Shown in pieces: positions 32,897 through 41,959 of a DNA stretch of 64,000 nt (within the stretch, counting starts at the first letter, position 1; each line of letters begins with the position of its first letter). This DNA is from Arion vulgaris (lineage: Eukaryota > Mollusca > Gastropoda > Stylommatophora > Arionidae), in assembly GCA_020796225.1 (NCBI GenBank), contig CM036753.1, positions 70,733,865 through 70,797,864 on the forward strand, given 5' to 3'. The notes beneath the pieces were generated by a model. It searched no databases. It worked only from the letters and a program-made list of their open reading frames with translations, and was not told the origin of the DNA. The translations under genes and the position numbers were made by a program.

Positions 32897-35121
32897 TCTT
32901 CTTCTTCTTCTTTGCGATCGCTTTTTTGATGATTATACCGTTAGACGCATTCTTATGATGAAATCGACTGTTGTCTGGAGCTCATCTCTAGTGCCATGTA
33001 GTTTTGAATGTAGTGTTGTGTTGTAGGGCCAGCATTCCTTTCTTGGGAGGACATACAGGGGGCAGTCTTGCAGGACATGTTCTGTGGTTTGTTCAGCGGA
33101 GCCACAGAGGGGTTGGGAACAATCGCAGCCTGTGTAGGTGTTTGTTCAGTCTGTTATGATCTATCCTGAGTCGGAAGATGATAGTCTGTCCTTGTCGGTC
33201 AAGTGTGTGGTAGTCTTCGTTGGATGGTGTAGGTTCTTTTCTAATGTCCATGATGGCTCTTTTTTTTCAAAGTATGTGATTTCATTATCTATTTGTTCAC
33301 ATTCTGCTCCCTTTTAGCAAGTTTGTCTGCATTCTCGTTACCTGGCACTCCACACTGTGATGGTACCCACTGGAGTGTAACTCTTGTGTTGGTAGAGATC
33401 TTGCGGAGCTCTTTTCTCAGGGATGGATGGTTACTCTGTAAGGCTTGCAAAACAGATAGCGCGTCTGTGAAAAATACCACTTGTTGGCAGTCAGAGTTGG
33501 AATTATTGATCATGATTGCGGCCTGTAATAGTGATTGAGCCTCTTCGGTGTAGTTTGAACAAAATTTAACAGTTGGCATGTACTTTGTTTCGGTGTGATT
33601 GTTGGGATATGTAATATAGATACCAGCCCTCCGTTCTTAATTGCATCTGTTGCAGATCCATCGGTGTAGGCGTGGATCCATGATTGTTTAGGGTAATTTT
33701 CTTGGATCATGCACATAGTGGCTGTTCTCTTCTGCAGGTCATTGTGTATTTCTCCAGTTGTGATTCCACTAATTGTTGTTATGATTTTTGCTGTATCGCT
33801 AACTTGTTCCCAGGGAACAGGGTTGAGACTAGGTATCAGCGGTGTTGTGTGCATTGGTAGGTCATCTTGGTACTGTCTTTTTAGTCGCTTTCCCGATGGA
33901 CGAAGCTGCTGCGTTTTAGTCGTCCAAGTGCCAGATCATTTAATCTTGCTTTCATTGGATGCAAGGGCATACTGGTGTATTTCTCCATCTGGATCATATT
34001 TTTGGTTTCCTTCTGTAAGCCAGGGCTTGTACTCCAGTGGTTTTTTGCATCTCTGTGATAGGCGTAGATTCCATGGCTCTGGTGACGATCCCGAGTGCTT
34101 GATTTTGCACTCTGTCCAATGTCTGCAGGTGTGTGTTAGCAGCTGTAGCCCATGCTGTTGAGCTGAATTCTAGGTGAGGTCTAATTGTTCCGCTGTAGAC
34201 TTTCTTAAGTGTGTGTTCATTAGCTCCCAGTTGGTACCTGCCAGTTTTCTGAGTATTCAAATTTTTCGTCTGGCCTTTCCTTGTGTTTTCTATATGCTTG
34301 TTTCATGTGAGTCGTTTATCAAATGTGATCCCTAGATAAGTTGGATTGCTTTCTTCTTGTATTGGGGTGGTTCCTAAGTGTATGTTGGCTGCTTTGTCCC
34401 TGGGGAGAGGGAGAACAGTGTTGTGGAGGTTTTGTCTGTGTTGATTGTAACGTACCACTTCTCTGCCCATTCCATAAGTTTATCTGTTGCTCGCTGTATA
34501 TTCTACCGGTTGCAGATGTTGTGTGTTCGTCTGCGCACCATAGCACTAAATCGTCTGCATATAGGGCGGCCTTCACTCCAGCTGGCAGATCCTTTACTAG
34601 GTCGTTGATGTAGACAAGGAAGAGAGTTGGAGACATAAAGCAGCCTTCACTCCAGCTGGCAGATCCGTTACTAGGTCGTTGATGTAGACAAGGAAGAGAG
34701 TTGGAGACATAACTCCTCCCTGAGGTACCCCATGACACAGTAAGACCTTTTTGCTCTGATGTCCATCGAGTGTGACTCTGGTTCTTCTATTGTGCAGGAA
34801 CGATTGGATCCATCTTTGCATGTTGCCTTGGATTCCATTTATTTTGAGCTTTGCCATAAGACCATCTTTCCACACCTTGTCGAAGGCCTGCTTGAAGTCT
34901 ACCCATAAGGTTAGGACCTTTTTTTCTCTTGGAAGGCATTTTCAACGGCCTGGGCTACAAGGTTACTTGGTCTTCTATGCTATGGCATTCCCTAAATCCT
35001 GCTTGTTCCGGAACCAAAATCTGCTCCGATTTTAAAAACCATTTCAATCTGTTGATGACTCTTTCCATGGTTTTAGCAACACAGCTTGTCAGACTGATTG
35101 ATCGATAGCTTGAAGCCTTGA
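32897..35121 (-). mobile_element. LINE-Y, 2.2 kb, inserted into LINE-X
   Basis: Minus-strand jockey-like element, 5' truncated. RT: KRWIQSFLHNRRTRVTLDGH-type sequence, GVPQGGVMSPTLFLVYINDL, then YADDLVLWCADEHTTS (motif C intact). After that come SGTIRPHLEFSSTAWATAAN and an RNase H domain with WIHAYTDGSATDAIKNGG, VFFTDALSVLQALQSNHP and VPGNENADKLAKREQ. The C-terminal HSKLHGTRDELQTTVDFI and a (GAA)n tail at 32898-32920 follow. The flanks ctacacggacct (32885-32896 and 35122-35133) are a perfect 12-bp target-site duplication. A 74-bp tandem duplication next to the catalytic box and other frameshifts inactivate it. Confidence 0.9.
34569..34712 (-). repeat. 74-bp tandem duplication inside the LINE-Y RT
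   Basis: Copies 34569-34638 and 34643-34712 are nearly identical. They cover the sequence for SPTLFLVYINDLV-DLPAGVKAA just before YADD. The 74-bp offset is not a multiple of three, so it shifts the RT frame. Confidence 0.85.
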
Positions 35122-35133
35122 CTACACGGACCT

Positions 35134-35215
35134 CTATGTGAGCTACAAAAGACAGTGAAGTTCATACAAGAGACAACATTGAATATATAGACATATTTCA
35201 AGCGAACGAAAGGAA
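35134..35215 (+). mobile_element. LINE-X C-terminal relic, right part
   Basis: Resumes the frame broken at 32896: LHGP joins [18 protein letters not shown] and stop, followed by a tail aagcgaacgaaaggaagg. The same 3' end alone is present at 45985-46068. Confidence 0.8.
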
Positions 35216-35340
35216 GGATCACTGAAGACACCAGAAATTGATAGATGAAGCAACCAAATGCTCCGACACGGCCATATTAAAGGATCTCAAAGAACCATTG
35301 ATGCATATCCCAAAGAATGGATACATGTCTTCTTCTTCGC

Positions 35341-35579
35341 GTTCGTTCTTTACGACCAATTTTAATCACCCTTTGTGACATGTTTGATCTTTGTCAAGAA
35401 CGTGTATACGTTGCACATTCATTTGGTAGGCCCATAAATGCATAGACTTCTACACGTTTAGGACACATGCATCCGGTTTCAGCCAAACCTCCTTAGTCGC
35501 CTCTTACAACATACATGGCAGGTAACAGTGGTTTTATTCTTTACAACCCAAATTTGGGCTCCGGTAACCACTCGGGCGC
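35341..35579 (-). mobile_element. SINE-alpha nested in LINE-Z
   Basis: 239 bp, reverse orientation, flanked by a perfect 12-bp duplication ggatacatgtct (35329-35340 and 35580-35591). On the minus strand the head is gcgcccgagtggttaccgga, an A-box like that of tRNA-Ser/Leu genes, and the end is a cgcgaagaaga tail. Removing it and one duplication joins EWIHV to YTDGS in frame. Confidence 0.9.
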
Positions 35580-35605
35580 GGATACATGTCTATACTGATG
35601 GAAGT

Positions 35606-36062
35606 TGTTGTGTCTGACTCTCAGTCGATGCTTCACAAGATCCAGGGCAGGTTTCGGTATGAGTGGATGTCGTCTATAGAAGTTTCTAACCTGCAGCGGC
35701 TTACGTGGATATACTGTTCTGGGCATGCGGGTGTTTACGGTAATGAGAGAGCGGACAGGCTTGCATCAACAGCATCGATTGTTGGGGAGTTGAAGATGGA
35801 TAAGGGGATATTCTTCGGTCTCTTCGTGACTGTCTATTGGATGAGGACACTAAAATCGATGTTGAATCGATCAAGCGATTTAGGCAGTTTGGAGTTACCC
35901 GTTGTTCAAGTTGAACTAGATGCACGAGAGGCAGAGTGAGAGGTGTGTTTAATCAGCGAGCCACAGGAACCATCAGTATGCATACTCTTCGATATTTGTT
36001 GGGGAGACTGAGCACCTATGGGTCTGCCCGGAGTGCAATGACGTCAGTTTAATAACCAATAA
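35606..36062 (+). mobile_element. LINE-A fragment nested in LINE-Z
   Basis: Encodes [32 protein letters not shown] and [20 protein letters not shown], then the LINE-A 3' end (ETEHLWVCPECNDVS) and an (AATAACC)n tail at 36048-36062. It sits exactly in the YTDGS codons of LINE-Z, between gatggaagt (about 35598) and gatggatgt (about 36065), probably the target-site duplication. Confidence 0.75.
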
Positions 36063-36450
36063 CCGATGGATGTGTATTTAAAGTCACCATCAAAGTAGGC
36101 TTTGGAGTCTATATACAGTACTCAAACAGATCATCTGACAAGATGTTTAGCGTGTGCGGGGAGGTATCAAGCTGAAAACTATGCGTTAGAAGAAGCTTTG
36201 TACGATCTGAAGGTTTTTTACGTCTTTTCATCAAAGGAACAAAACAATTTATTTTTAGATTCATCGTCTGCCCTTCAAGCTCCAACAGATGGTGGTCATT
36301 GTAAATCTGAACTCTCCCAATTAACCCTAGATATTGACCAACTCGTTACATCCCATAACATCGAAATAACTATGCAATGGATTCCTGGACATTCAAATAC
36401 ATCCGAAAATGATAAAGCAAACAGGTTGGCTAATAAGCACCCCCATCTAT

Positions 36451-36659
36451 TCTGGGCTATCTCTTCCCAATTGTTGACTTTTAGTACTTCTAAGTCTACT
36501 TCATTGTTCTCTCTCCATTGTTTTCTGTCTTTCTCTTCGTTCCCGCTTTTTTTCTGTCTTTCAATATGTCTCAACCATTATATTGTTAACCTTCATGATG
36601 ATGGTAATTAATGATGATTTAAACAAATTATAAATATCTCTTGTTTTTATTCCGTCTCC
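36451..36659. other. No gene recognised
   Basis: Pyrimidine-rich sequence after the RNase H relic. No coding or repeat signal seen. Confidence 0.4.
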
Positions 36660-36900
36660 ACTATTTTCAATCTTGCAGGGCCCAGAGATTCGTATTAAGA
36701 CTGCTTTCAAAGAACTGTAGTAATCTTTAATCTTGTTTTGTTGTGTTCCATGTTTCACATCCATAGAGAAGAATTTGTCTGTGTACAGTTTTATATAGTG
36801 GTCTTAGTGCTGCTTGACAAAGTACAGTATACCAAATTTCCTAGACTTTTTCTTATTATAATGCTACATCTTCTACTAAACATTTTTTCCAGTGGAATAT
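36660..36900 (-). mobile_element. RTE/CR1-like RT relic
   Basis: The minus strand reads ILLYGCETWNTTKQD then LLQFFESSLNTNLWAL, which matches the LLYGSECW...LRRIL block of RTE/CR1-like ORF2 (compare [17 protein letters not shown] at 59040). Frameshifted and short. Confidence 0.55.
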
Positions 36901-37029
36901 AGAGTTGCAAATGTGACTTTGTATTCTATTCTGAAAATACACTTCTACAGTTTTTCTTAAAGTATTTCTTACTCAACAGTTGCAACTAGAAGGGAATGCA
37001 TGCAGTGATAAATTGTCAACTCTAAAGTT

Positions 37030-37270
37030 GAATGCTAGAAAGAAAACGAGATCTGCCAAGGAAAATATAAATTAGACAACGGGGATATTTTAGTCACATT
37101 AAGAGACATGTCACTGTGGAAAATCATCTTAGAAAGAAAGGTAGAAAAGGAAAGACAAGACACAACTGGGAGTGGAACATCAGGACAGAGTGTACTGTCA
37201 GGGCAAGGAATAGAACCTGTTGGAGAGCCATTACAGTCAGCCTTCTATGTGGAAATGATTGATTGAAAAC
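37030..37270 (+). mobile_element. LINE RT C-terminal relic
   Basis: The frame RGYFSHIKRHVTVENHLRKK then GRKGKTRHNWEWNIRTECTV and ARNRTCWRAITVSLLCGND resembles the end of RTE-like ORF2. Degraded, with no clear ends. Confidence 0.5.
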
Positions 37271-37292
37271 TGAATAGGGCACATACGCAGAA

Positions 37293-37520
37293 ACGATTCT
37301 TCTTCGAACAATCCATATCAATCACTTGTTAAACCACTCTTTGTGACTTTATGTGATCTGAGCCTATGAGCGATTGTACATTGTGCCAGTTATGCTCCTA
37401 ATAGTAGGCCAGCACATCCGATTTCTGCTACGCTTTTTATTTACTATTGTAGCTTCTCTAGGCCACTACCTCAGTCGCCTCTTATGACATGCCTTGTAAG
37501 TCACAGTGTTACTATACACA
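37293..37520 (-). mobile_element. SINE-gamma copy
   Basis: Plus strand shows cttcttcgaacaatccatat, cacttgttaaaccactcttt, tgtgccagttatgctccta, cagtcgcctcttatgacatg. It lies next to segmental copy B. Confidence 0.7.
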
Positions 37521-37523
37521 TGG

Positions 37524-38045
37524 ACTGCCCAAATATGTAAAATTATATACTTCATAAATTATCAGGTCAATTATGATATAAATGGCATCATGTGCTTGCT
37601 GATTTACTTTTTATTGTGTCTTGGTCAACCAAATTTGCTTAGTGTTCTTATATCACTTTGTGATACCCTACAATTAAAACAAACTAGTTGCCATTCTTCA
37701 CTGAATTTTTGTAATGTAATAATTGAGAAGAATAACGTTATCACACAGTATGTAGAAATCATCTAAGCAAAACAGAAATAACTATTTCAACCCACTTTAT
37801 TATTTAAGTTAACAACAATGTCAACACAAAATACTGCTACTACATACAATCAATAACCTACATAAAAAAAGTTGCCCTGTATTTAGACATGCGGTCCAAA
37901 GTTTGATTATAGTTATTCTACATAGAAATTGAATGCATACAACAAACTTCTACATAAAAATTGAATGCATACAACAAACTTCTACATAGAAATTGAATGC
38001 ATACAACAAACTTGCATTGAACACTGATTGATGTATATTACCAAT
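37524..38045. repeat. Segmental duplication, copy B part 1
   Basis: Similar to 9009-9628 without that copy's SINE and LINE insertions. It carries a private triplication of about 30 bp, catagaaattgaatgcatac, at 37920-38010, present once in copy A. Confidence 0.8.
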
Positions 38046-38952
38046 CAAATATGGACTTTCAAAAGTCACCTGTTGTTCTTGCATTGCCGCTATGAATGCA
38101 GGCATAGTCAGGGCGCTTATGACCGATTTTTTGTGAGAAGGCCTGTTTTCCATTTTATCAGTGTCCTCCGCCATACATGCATGCATTCTCCAACTTCAGA
38201 AGTAAGTCACTGTTCTCTAATTGGAAAATAATGGTCAAATGCTGTGTTGAATGTGTACAGGGTCTGTTCAAAAAGTATCTAATTTTTATCAGTTGATACA
38301 AATGAAGCACGCAATGTGTCTTCTGAAGTGCAAATGATGATGGTCCAATCAATCAAGAAAGAACTTCTTTGTATATAATCAACTACTACACATGTAGAAT
38401 TAAGAGTGGTGATCAAAATAAATTTGCTGTCATTGTTTTTCAGACAAGGAATGATTTATTTGTTATACAATTAATTACATTGTATGTCCACACCATTTTA
38501 CTGTCAAAGATTTGTGGTCAACATGTCTAATAACACTTTAAATATGTCAAATTATAAATATGAATTACAACCTTGTATTCTTAAAATAATGACGATTCTG
38601 ATCTGAAAGATACAAATCCACATATTCTAATGCTATTCTAGCATGCCTTCCATACCATAGTAATCACCTTCTGATGTACAAAAAAAGATTTGTTAAAAAG
38701 ACAACAATGAGCTAATCACACATCAACGAAACATGGAATTAAATACTAGCTCTTAGACATCTAGATATTCTCATACAGCAAATGACATAGGAGTGTAAAG
38801 TACTACAGATCTCACAGTACAACATTTGAAAGTGATGTGGACATCTCTCCAGTAATACTTTTTGAGAAAAGAATCCCACTTTCAGTTGGATTGGTTGAGG
38901 TGTGCCTAAACTGGGAAACAATCAGTCTCTTTGTATTATGAAGCAAGCTTTT
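38046..38952. other. No gene recognised
   Basis: AT-rich, with no domain or shared repeat found. ORFs are short and featureless. Confidence 0.4.
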
Positions 38953-38964
38953 GAACCATCTGAC

Positions 38965-39297
38965 CGCCCAAGTGGTTACCGGTGCCCAAATTGGGGTGTA
39001 AAAAATAGAACAACTTACCAGCCACGCATGTTGTAAGAGGTGACTAAGGAGGTTGGGCGTGGGGCTAGCTACCTCACACCATAAAAAACACTAGATGACT
39101 ACAAAACGGAGAGCGAACCGAGTAAATGCTGGCTGAAACCGGACACATCGCCGAAGGATAAGCACCAGAGCTCCAAATGGTACTAAAGATGTGACGTAAA
39201 ACACACCAATGCTAAGACTGCATGAATCAGATTTTCACATGAATAGAATTTATGGGGAGGTCGAGTACATCGGTCTGGGCGGTGATCGAGAGAGAGA
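38965..39297 (+). mobile_element. SINE-beta with target-site duplication
   Basis: 333 bp, flanked by a perfect 12-bp duplication gaaccatctgac (38953-38964 and 39298-39309). The head (cgcccaagtggttaccggtg, aaattggggtgtaaaaaata, gaggtgactaaggagg) is that of SINE-alpha. The body is different (ctggctgaaaccggacacat, cgaaggataagcaccag, gctaagactgcatgaat), ending in gagagagaga. Confidence 0.85.
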
Positions 39298-39360
39298 GAA
39301 CCATCTGACTCTCCAACAGAAAACTGGTCATTTATTGTACTGTATTCTCATTCAGAAATC

Positions 39361-40285
39361 ACACAGATGAGAAAAACGTCCTTGCCATCTCATTATTTTG
39401 ATTCAACTGGCAGATGTCAAAACTGATATTTTCTGTTGGCTCTTTCCAGACTGGTAAATTCTTGTATTCCACTTTCTGAAGATCATCATCTAATGCTGGA
39501 AAAGTGTTACGTCTCTCTCCATTTAATGTGTAAGCTGATTCTTCAAACACATCAAGTATATCCAGTTTGGTGACAGCTAGTGTTGTGGACCTATTTATCA
39601 TGTGTATTTTAACATGGCTAGGTCCAACCAACCTAACGTCTTGGTCTACCGGTAGTAACACCAAACTCTGCCCCTTTTTTTTGTAACAGTTCTCAGTTGC
39701 GATCTTTTAATTTGGTGGGAAATCCTCCAGACCCAACAAGGGTAAGATATGCTTTAACAATACCATACACCTCACCGACAGCATGTGGGGGAATACCCAG
39801 ACCTGTAATGACACCCCCTACATAACAGTTGGAAGATGTTACATAAGAATATAGACCAAATTCTATGTCTAGTATAGCTGACTGGGCACACTCTACGAAC
39901 TCATTGTTTCCTCCACCATCAGCCTGACTCTCACTCAGATCCTTATACAGCAACAACTCATTATCAATGTCCACAATTAACTCAGGAAACATCTGCTTCA
40001 CATGATCTAGCAGATGAGTAACATTTTTCTGAAAACTTGTTGAAATCTCCAATGAGATCAGAAATTCGTAGACCATTCCGTGTAGCCTTGGATGAATATG
40101 TTGGACCAATAGTTTTGTTTGTTTTACCAATTGACTTGTGTAATTTCCCTGATTCTAGCATAACATCTACTTAATGCATATCAAACACTAAATGTGCTCT
40201 GTATCTCAGACAAGTTGTTGAACCAAATTGTGTATTGCATTGGATTCCATCTCTATGAACAGATCTGGTAAATTTATCACTGCAC
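39361..40285 (-). pseudogene. Isolated ADSS processed pseudogene (most complete)
   Basis: Intronless adenylosuccinate synthetase sequence. From high to low coordinate it shows [123 protein letters not shown] and [16 protein letters not shown]. It thus extends further toward the C-terminus than any array module, through the region after KLDILDV. Several frameshifts and an internal deletion after LLLYKDLSE make it non-functional. Human ADSS is split by many introns, so retrocopying is the likely origin. Confidence 0.85.
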
Positions 40286-40286
40286 C

Positions 40287-40575
40287 ATTTCTCAACTTCC
40301 TGATTTCGGAGTCATTTAGAGGCACTGCTGACTTTGCAAGTCTAAATTTGCGGACCTCTCTACTGTAATTTCTTCTTGGTCTGTCTGATGTCCTTAGAAT
40401 TTATCAGTCTAACGCTACACACAAAGTTTTTCATCTTCTTGATTCAAACAACACTACTTCTGGTTCCGACTATCTACTAGTTAACTTAAAGCTCAATCTA
40501 GTTGAGGTATATGCTTGTTATATGCACTATTAAAATTATGCCGCCATCTGTACATATTTCTCCAATTCTTAACTT
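40287..40575. repeat. Dispersed flank repeat
   Basis: Similar to 30487-30775: tctcaacttcctgatttcgg, cttcttggtctgtctgatgt, atcttcttgattcaaacaac, ccgccatctgtacatatttc. At both places it adjoins ADSS sequence. Confidence 0.6.
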
Positions 40576-40586
40576 TAATTTCTCAT

Positions 40587-41440
40587 GCTTATACATGTTT
40601 CAAGACCAATACTGTGACAAAAAGAATGAAGTTATGTCTAAAACACTTCACCAATATAAGATTACAGTGAATATATTCAATGCAAGCACATAGAATTAAT
40701 CAGAAAATTGATACATTTAGAAAGAAACAAGTTTACCATTAAGACCTCTATTCTTTCATCATCAAATATCAACGTGAAGCATGGTAAAAAAAGAATGTAT
40801 GAAACATTCTCAAAACACTGTTTCCAAGGTACAAGCTCATCTAACTGCTTATAGCCCGAGTGGTTACCGGGCCCAAATTTGGGGTGTAAAGAATAGAACC
40901 ACTGTTACCTGCCACGCATGTCGTAAGAGGCGATTAAGGAGGTTTGGCAGAAATCGGATGCATGTGTCCTAAGCGTGTAGAAGTCTATGCGTTTGGGGCC
41001 TACCAAACCAATGTGCAACATATACACGTTCTTGACAAAGATCACACATATCACAAAGAGTGATTAAAATTGGTCGTAAGAACGAACGCAAAGAAGAAGA
41101 TCTAACTGCTAGAAAAACTAATAAACAGTTTATTTCTACACACAGAATTGATGAATTCAACACTGATATCGCTTTCTATCAACTTGATCTTATGCTCACT
41201 ACCAAAAGCTATACACTATATTCTGAACATGAAACTAATAATAGAAAATATTTTTCTGCAACCTTAATGATGATGATCCTAACTAACACTGCCTTTTCTC
41301 TATAAGATTAGTTCAGGATTCTTCAACCTCTGATCTTGAATAAACACATGCAAAGTGTGATGATTCTTTGGCCATTAAGCTTAACAAAAAAAGGGACTAA
41401 GTTTAACTGAATGAATAAAATGGCACATACATCAAATTTA
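40587..41440. repeat. Segmental duplication, copy B part 2
   Basis: Similar to 9888-10700, for example gcttatacatgtttcaagac, ttgatgaattcaacactgat, aagattagttcaggattctt. It contains a SINE-alpha insertion absent from copy A. Confidence 0.8.
40850..41099 (+). mobile_element. SINE-alpha, full length with empty site known
   Basis: 250 bp between two copies of atctaactgct (40839-40849 and 41100-41110). The paralogous sequence near 10350 is uninterrupted (caatctactagaaaatg). Head tatagcccgagtggttaccg carries an A-box like tRNA-Ser/Leu, the centre has gaaatcggatgcatgtgtcc, and the 3' end is gaacgcaaagaagaag. This is the best-defined copy of the family. Confidence 0.9.
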
Positions 41441-41846
41441 TGTTTCCAAAATTGAATGGTTCTAGAAAGGAACAGTACACAAGCAGACATTGTCTTTGTA
41501 TTTTTCAGAAGTAAACTATGACATTGATCTTTTTTTTTTAAAACTTGGCCTTACTAGAGCAGTTGTAAAAATAAGCATCAGCCTACATGTCTTTCACAAC
41601 CTTGCTGAAAGAGACAGTGCTCAAGTGTCTCCAGAAGTCTAATGTTTACCAATAACTAAATGGAAAAAGATGATCCCTTTAACAGGAAGACATATTTTCT
41701 TGCCCACTGACACAGAAGAATGACAGTCGATCACTGTAATGACATGGTCATTATTCATGACTAAGTTTCTAATATGACAAACTGATCTATATTAAACTAA
41801 CCAATATAAAGAGCATGAACCATAAGATATTGCTTTCTCCCAGTGT
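41441..41846. other. Probable ACLY 3' untranslated/downstream region
   Basis: No coding signal. It lies immediately downstream of the ACLY stop on the minus strand. I did not find an unambiguous AATAAA polyadenylation signal by eye. Confidence 0.3.
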
Positions 41847-41959
41847 TTAAATGGAGTCTATGTTGGCCATAGTGCTGGTTTCTGGCATGATGTAGGAGAT
41901 ATCATCCCAAGGATGGCGGTACAGACCCTGTTTCAAGCGTTTCTGATCCAAAAAGTGAC
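41847..41959 (-). CDS. ACLY: ACLY exon w16 (terminal)
   Basis: Encodes [19 protein letters not shown], then [17 protein letters not shown] and TAA at 41847-41849. The tail is a little longer than in human ACLY. Acceptor acttAG. Confidence 0.95.

Larger units (their letters stand above)
35230..36450 (+). mobile_element. LINE-Z RNase H relic carrying two nested insertions
   Basis: Outer pieces encode ILKDLKEPLMHIPKEWIHV (split by SINE-alpha) and YTDGS, then after the LINE-A insert KVTIKVGFGVYIQYSNRSS, YQAENYALEEALYDLKVF, DIDQLVTSHNIEITMQWIPG and a degraded NDKANRLANK. Together they make one jockey-type RNase H domain. Remote similarity to LINE-Y is clear. Stops and deletions make it inactive. 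Confidence 0.75.

Noticed and set aside
33709..34161. 150-residue plus-strand ORF
   Set aside because: It is the antisense of LINE-Y RNase H and linker sequence.
32897..35121. Active jockey-type retrotransposon
   Set aside because: Although YADD and RNase H motifs are visible, the element is 5' truncated, has no endonuclease and is frameshifted by a 74-bp duplication.
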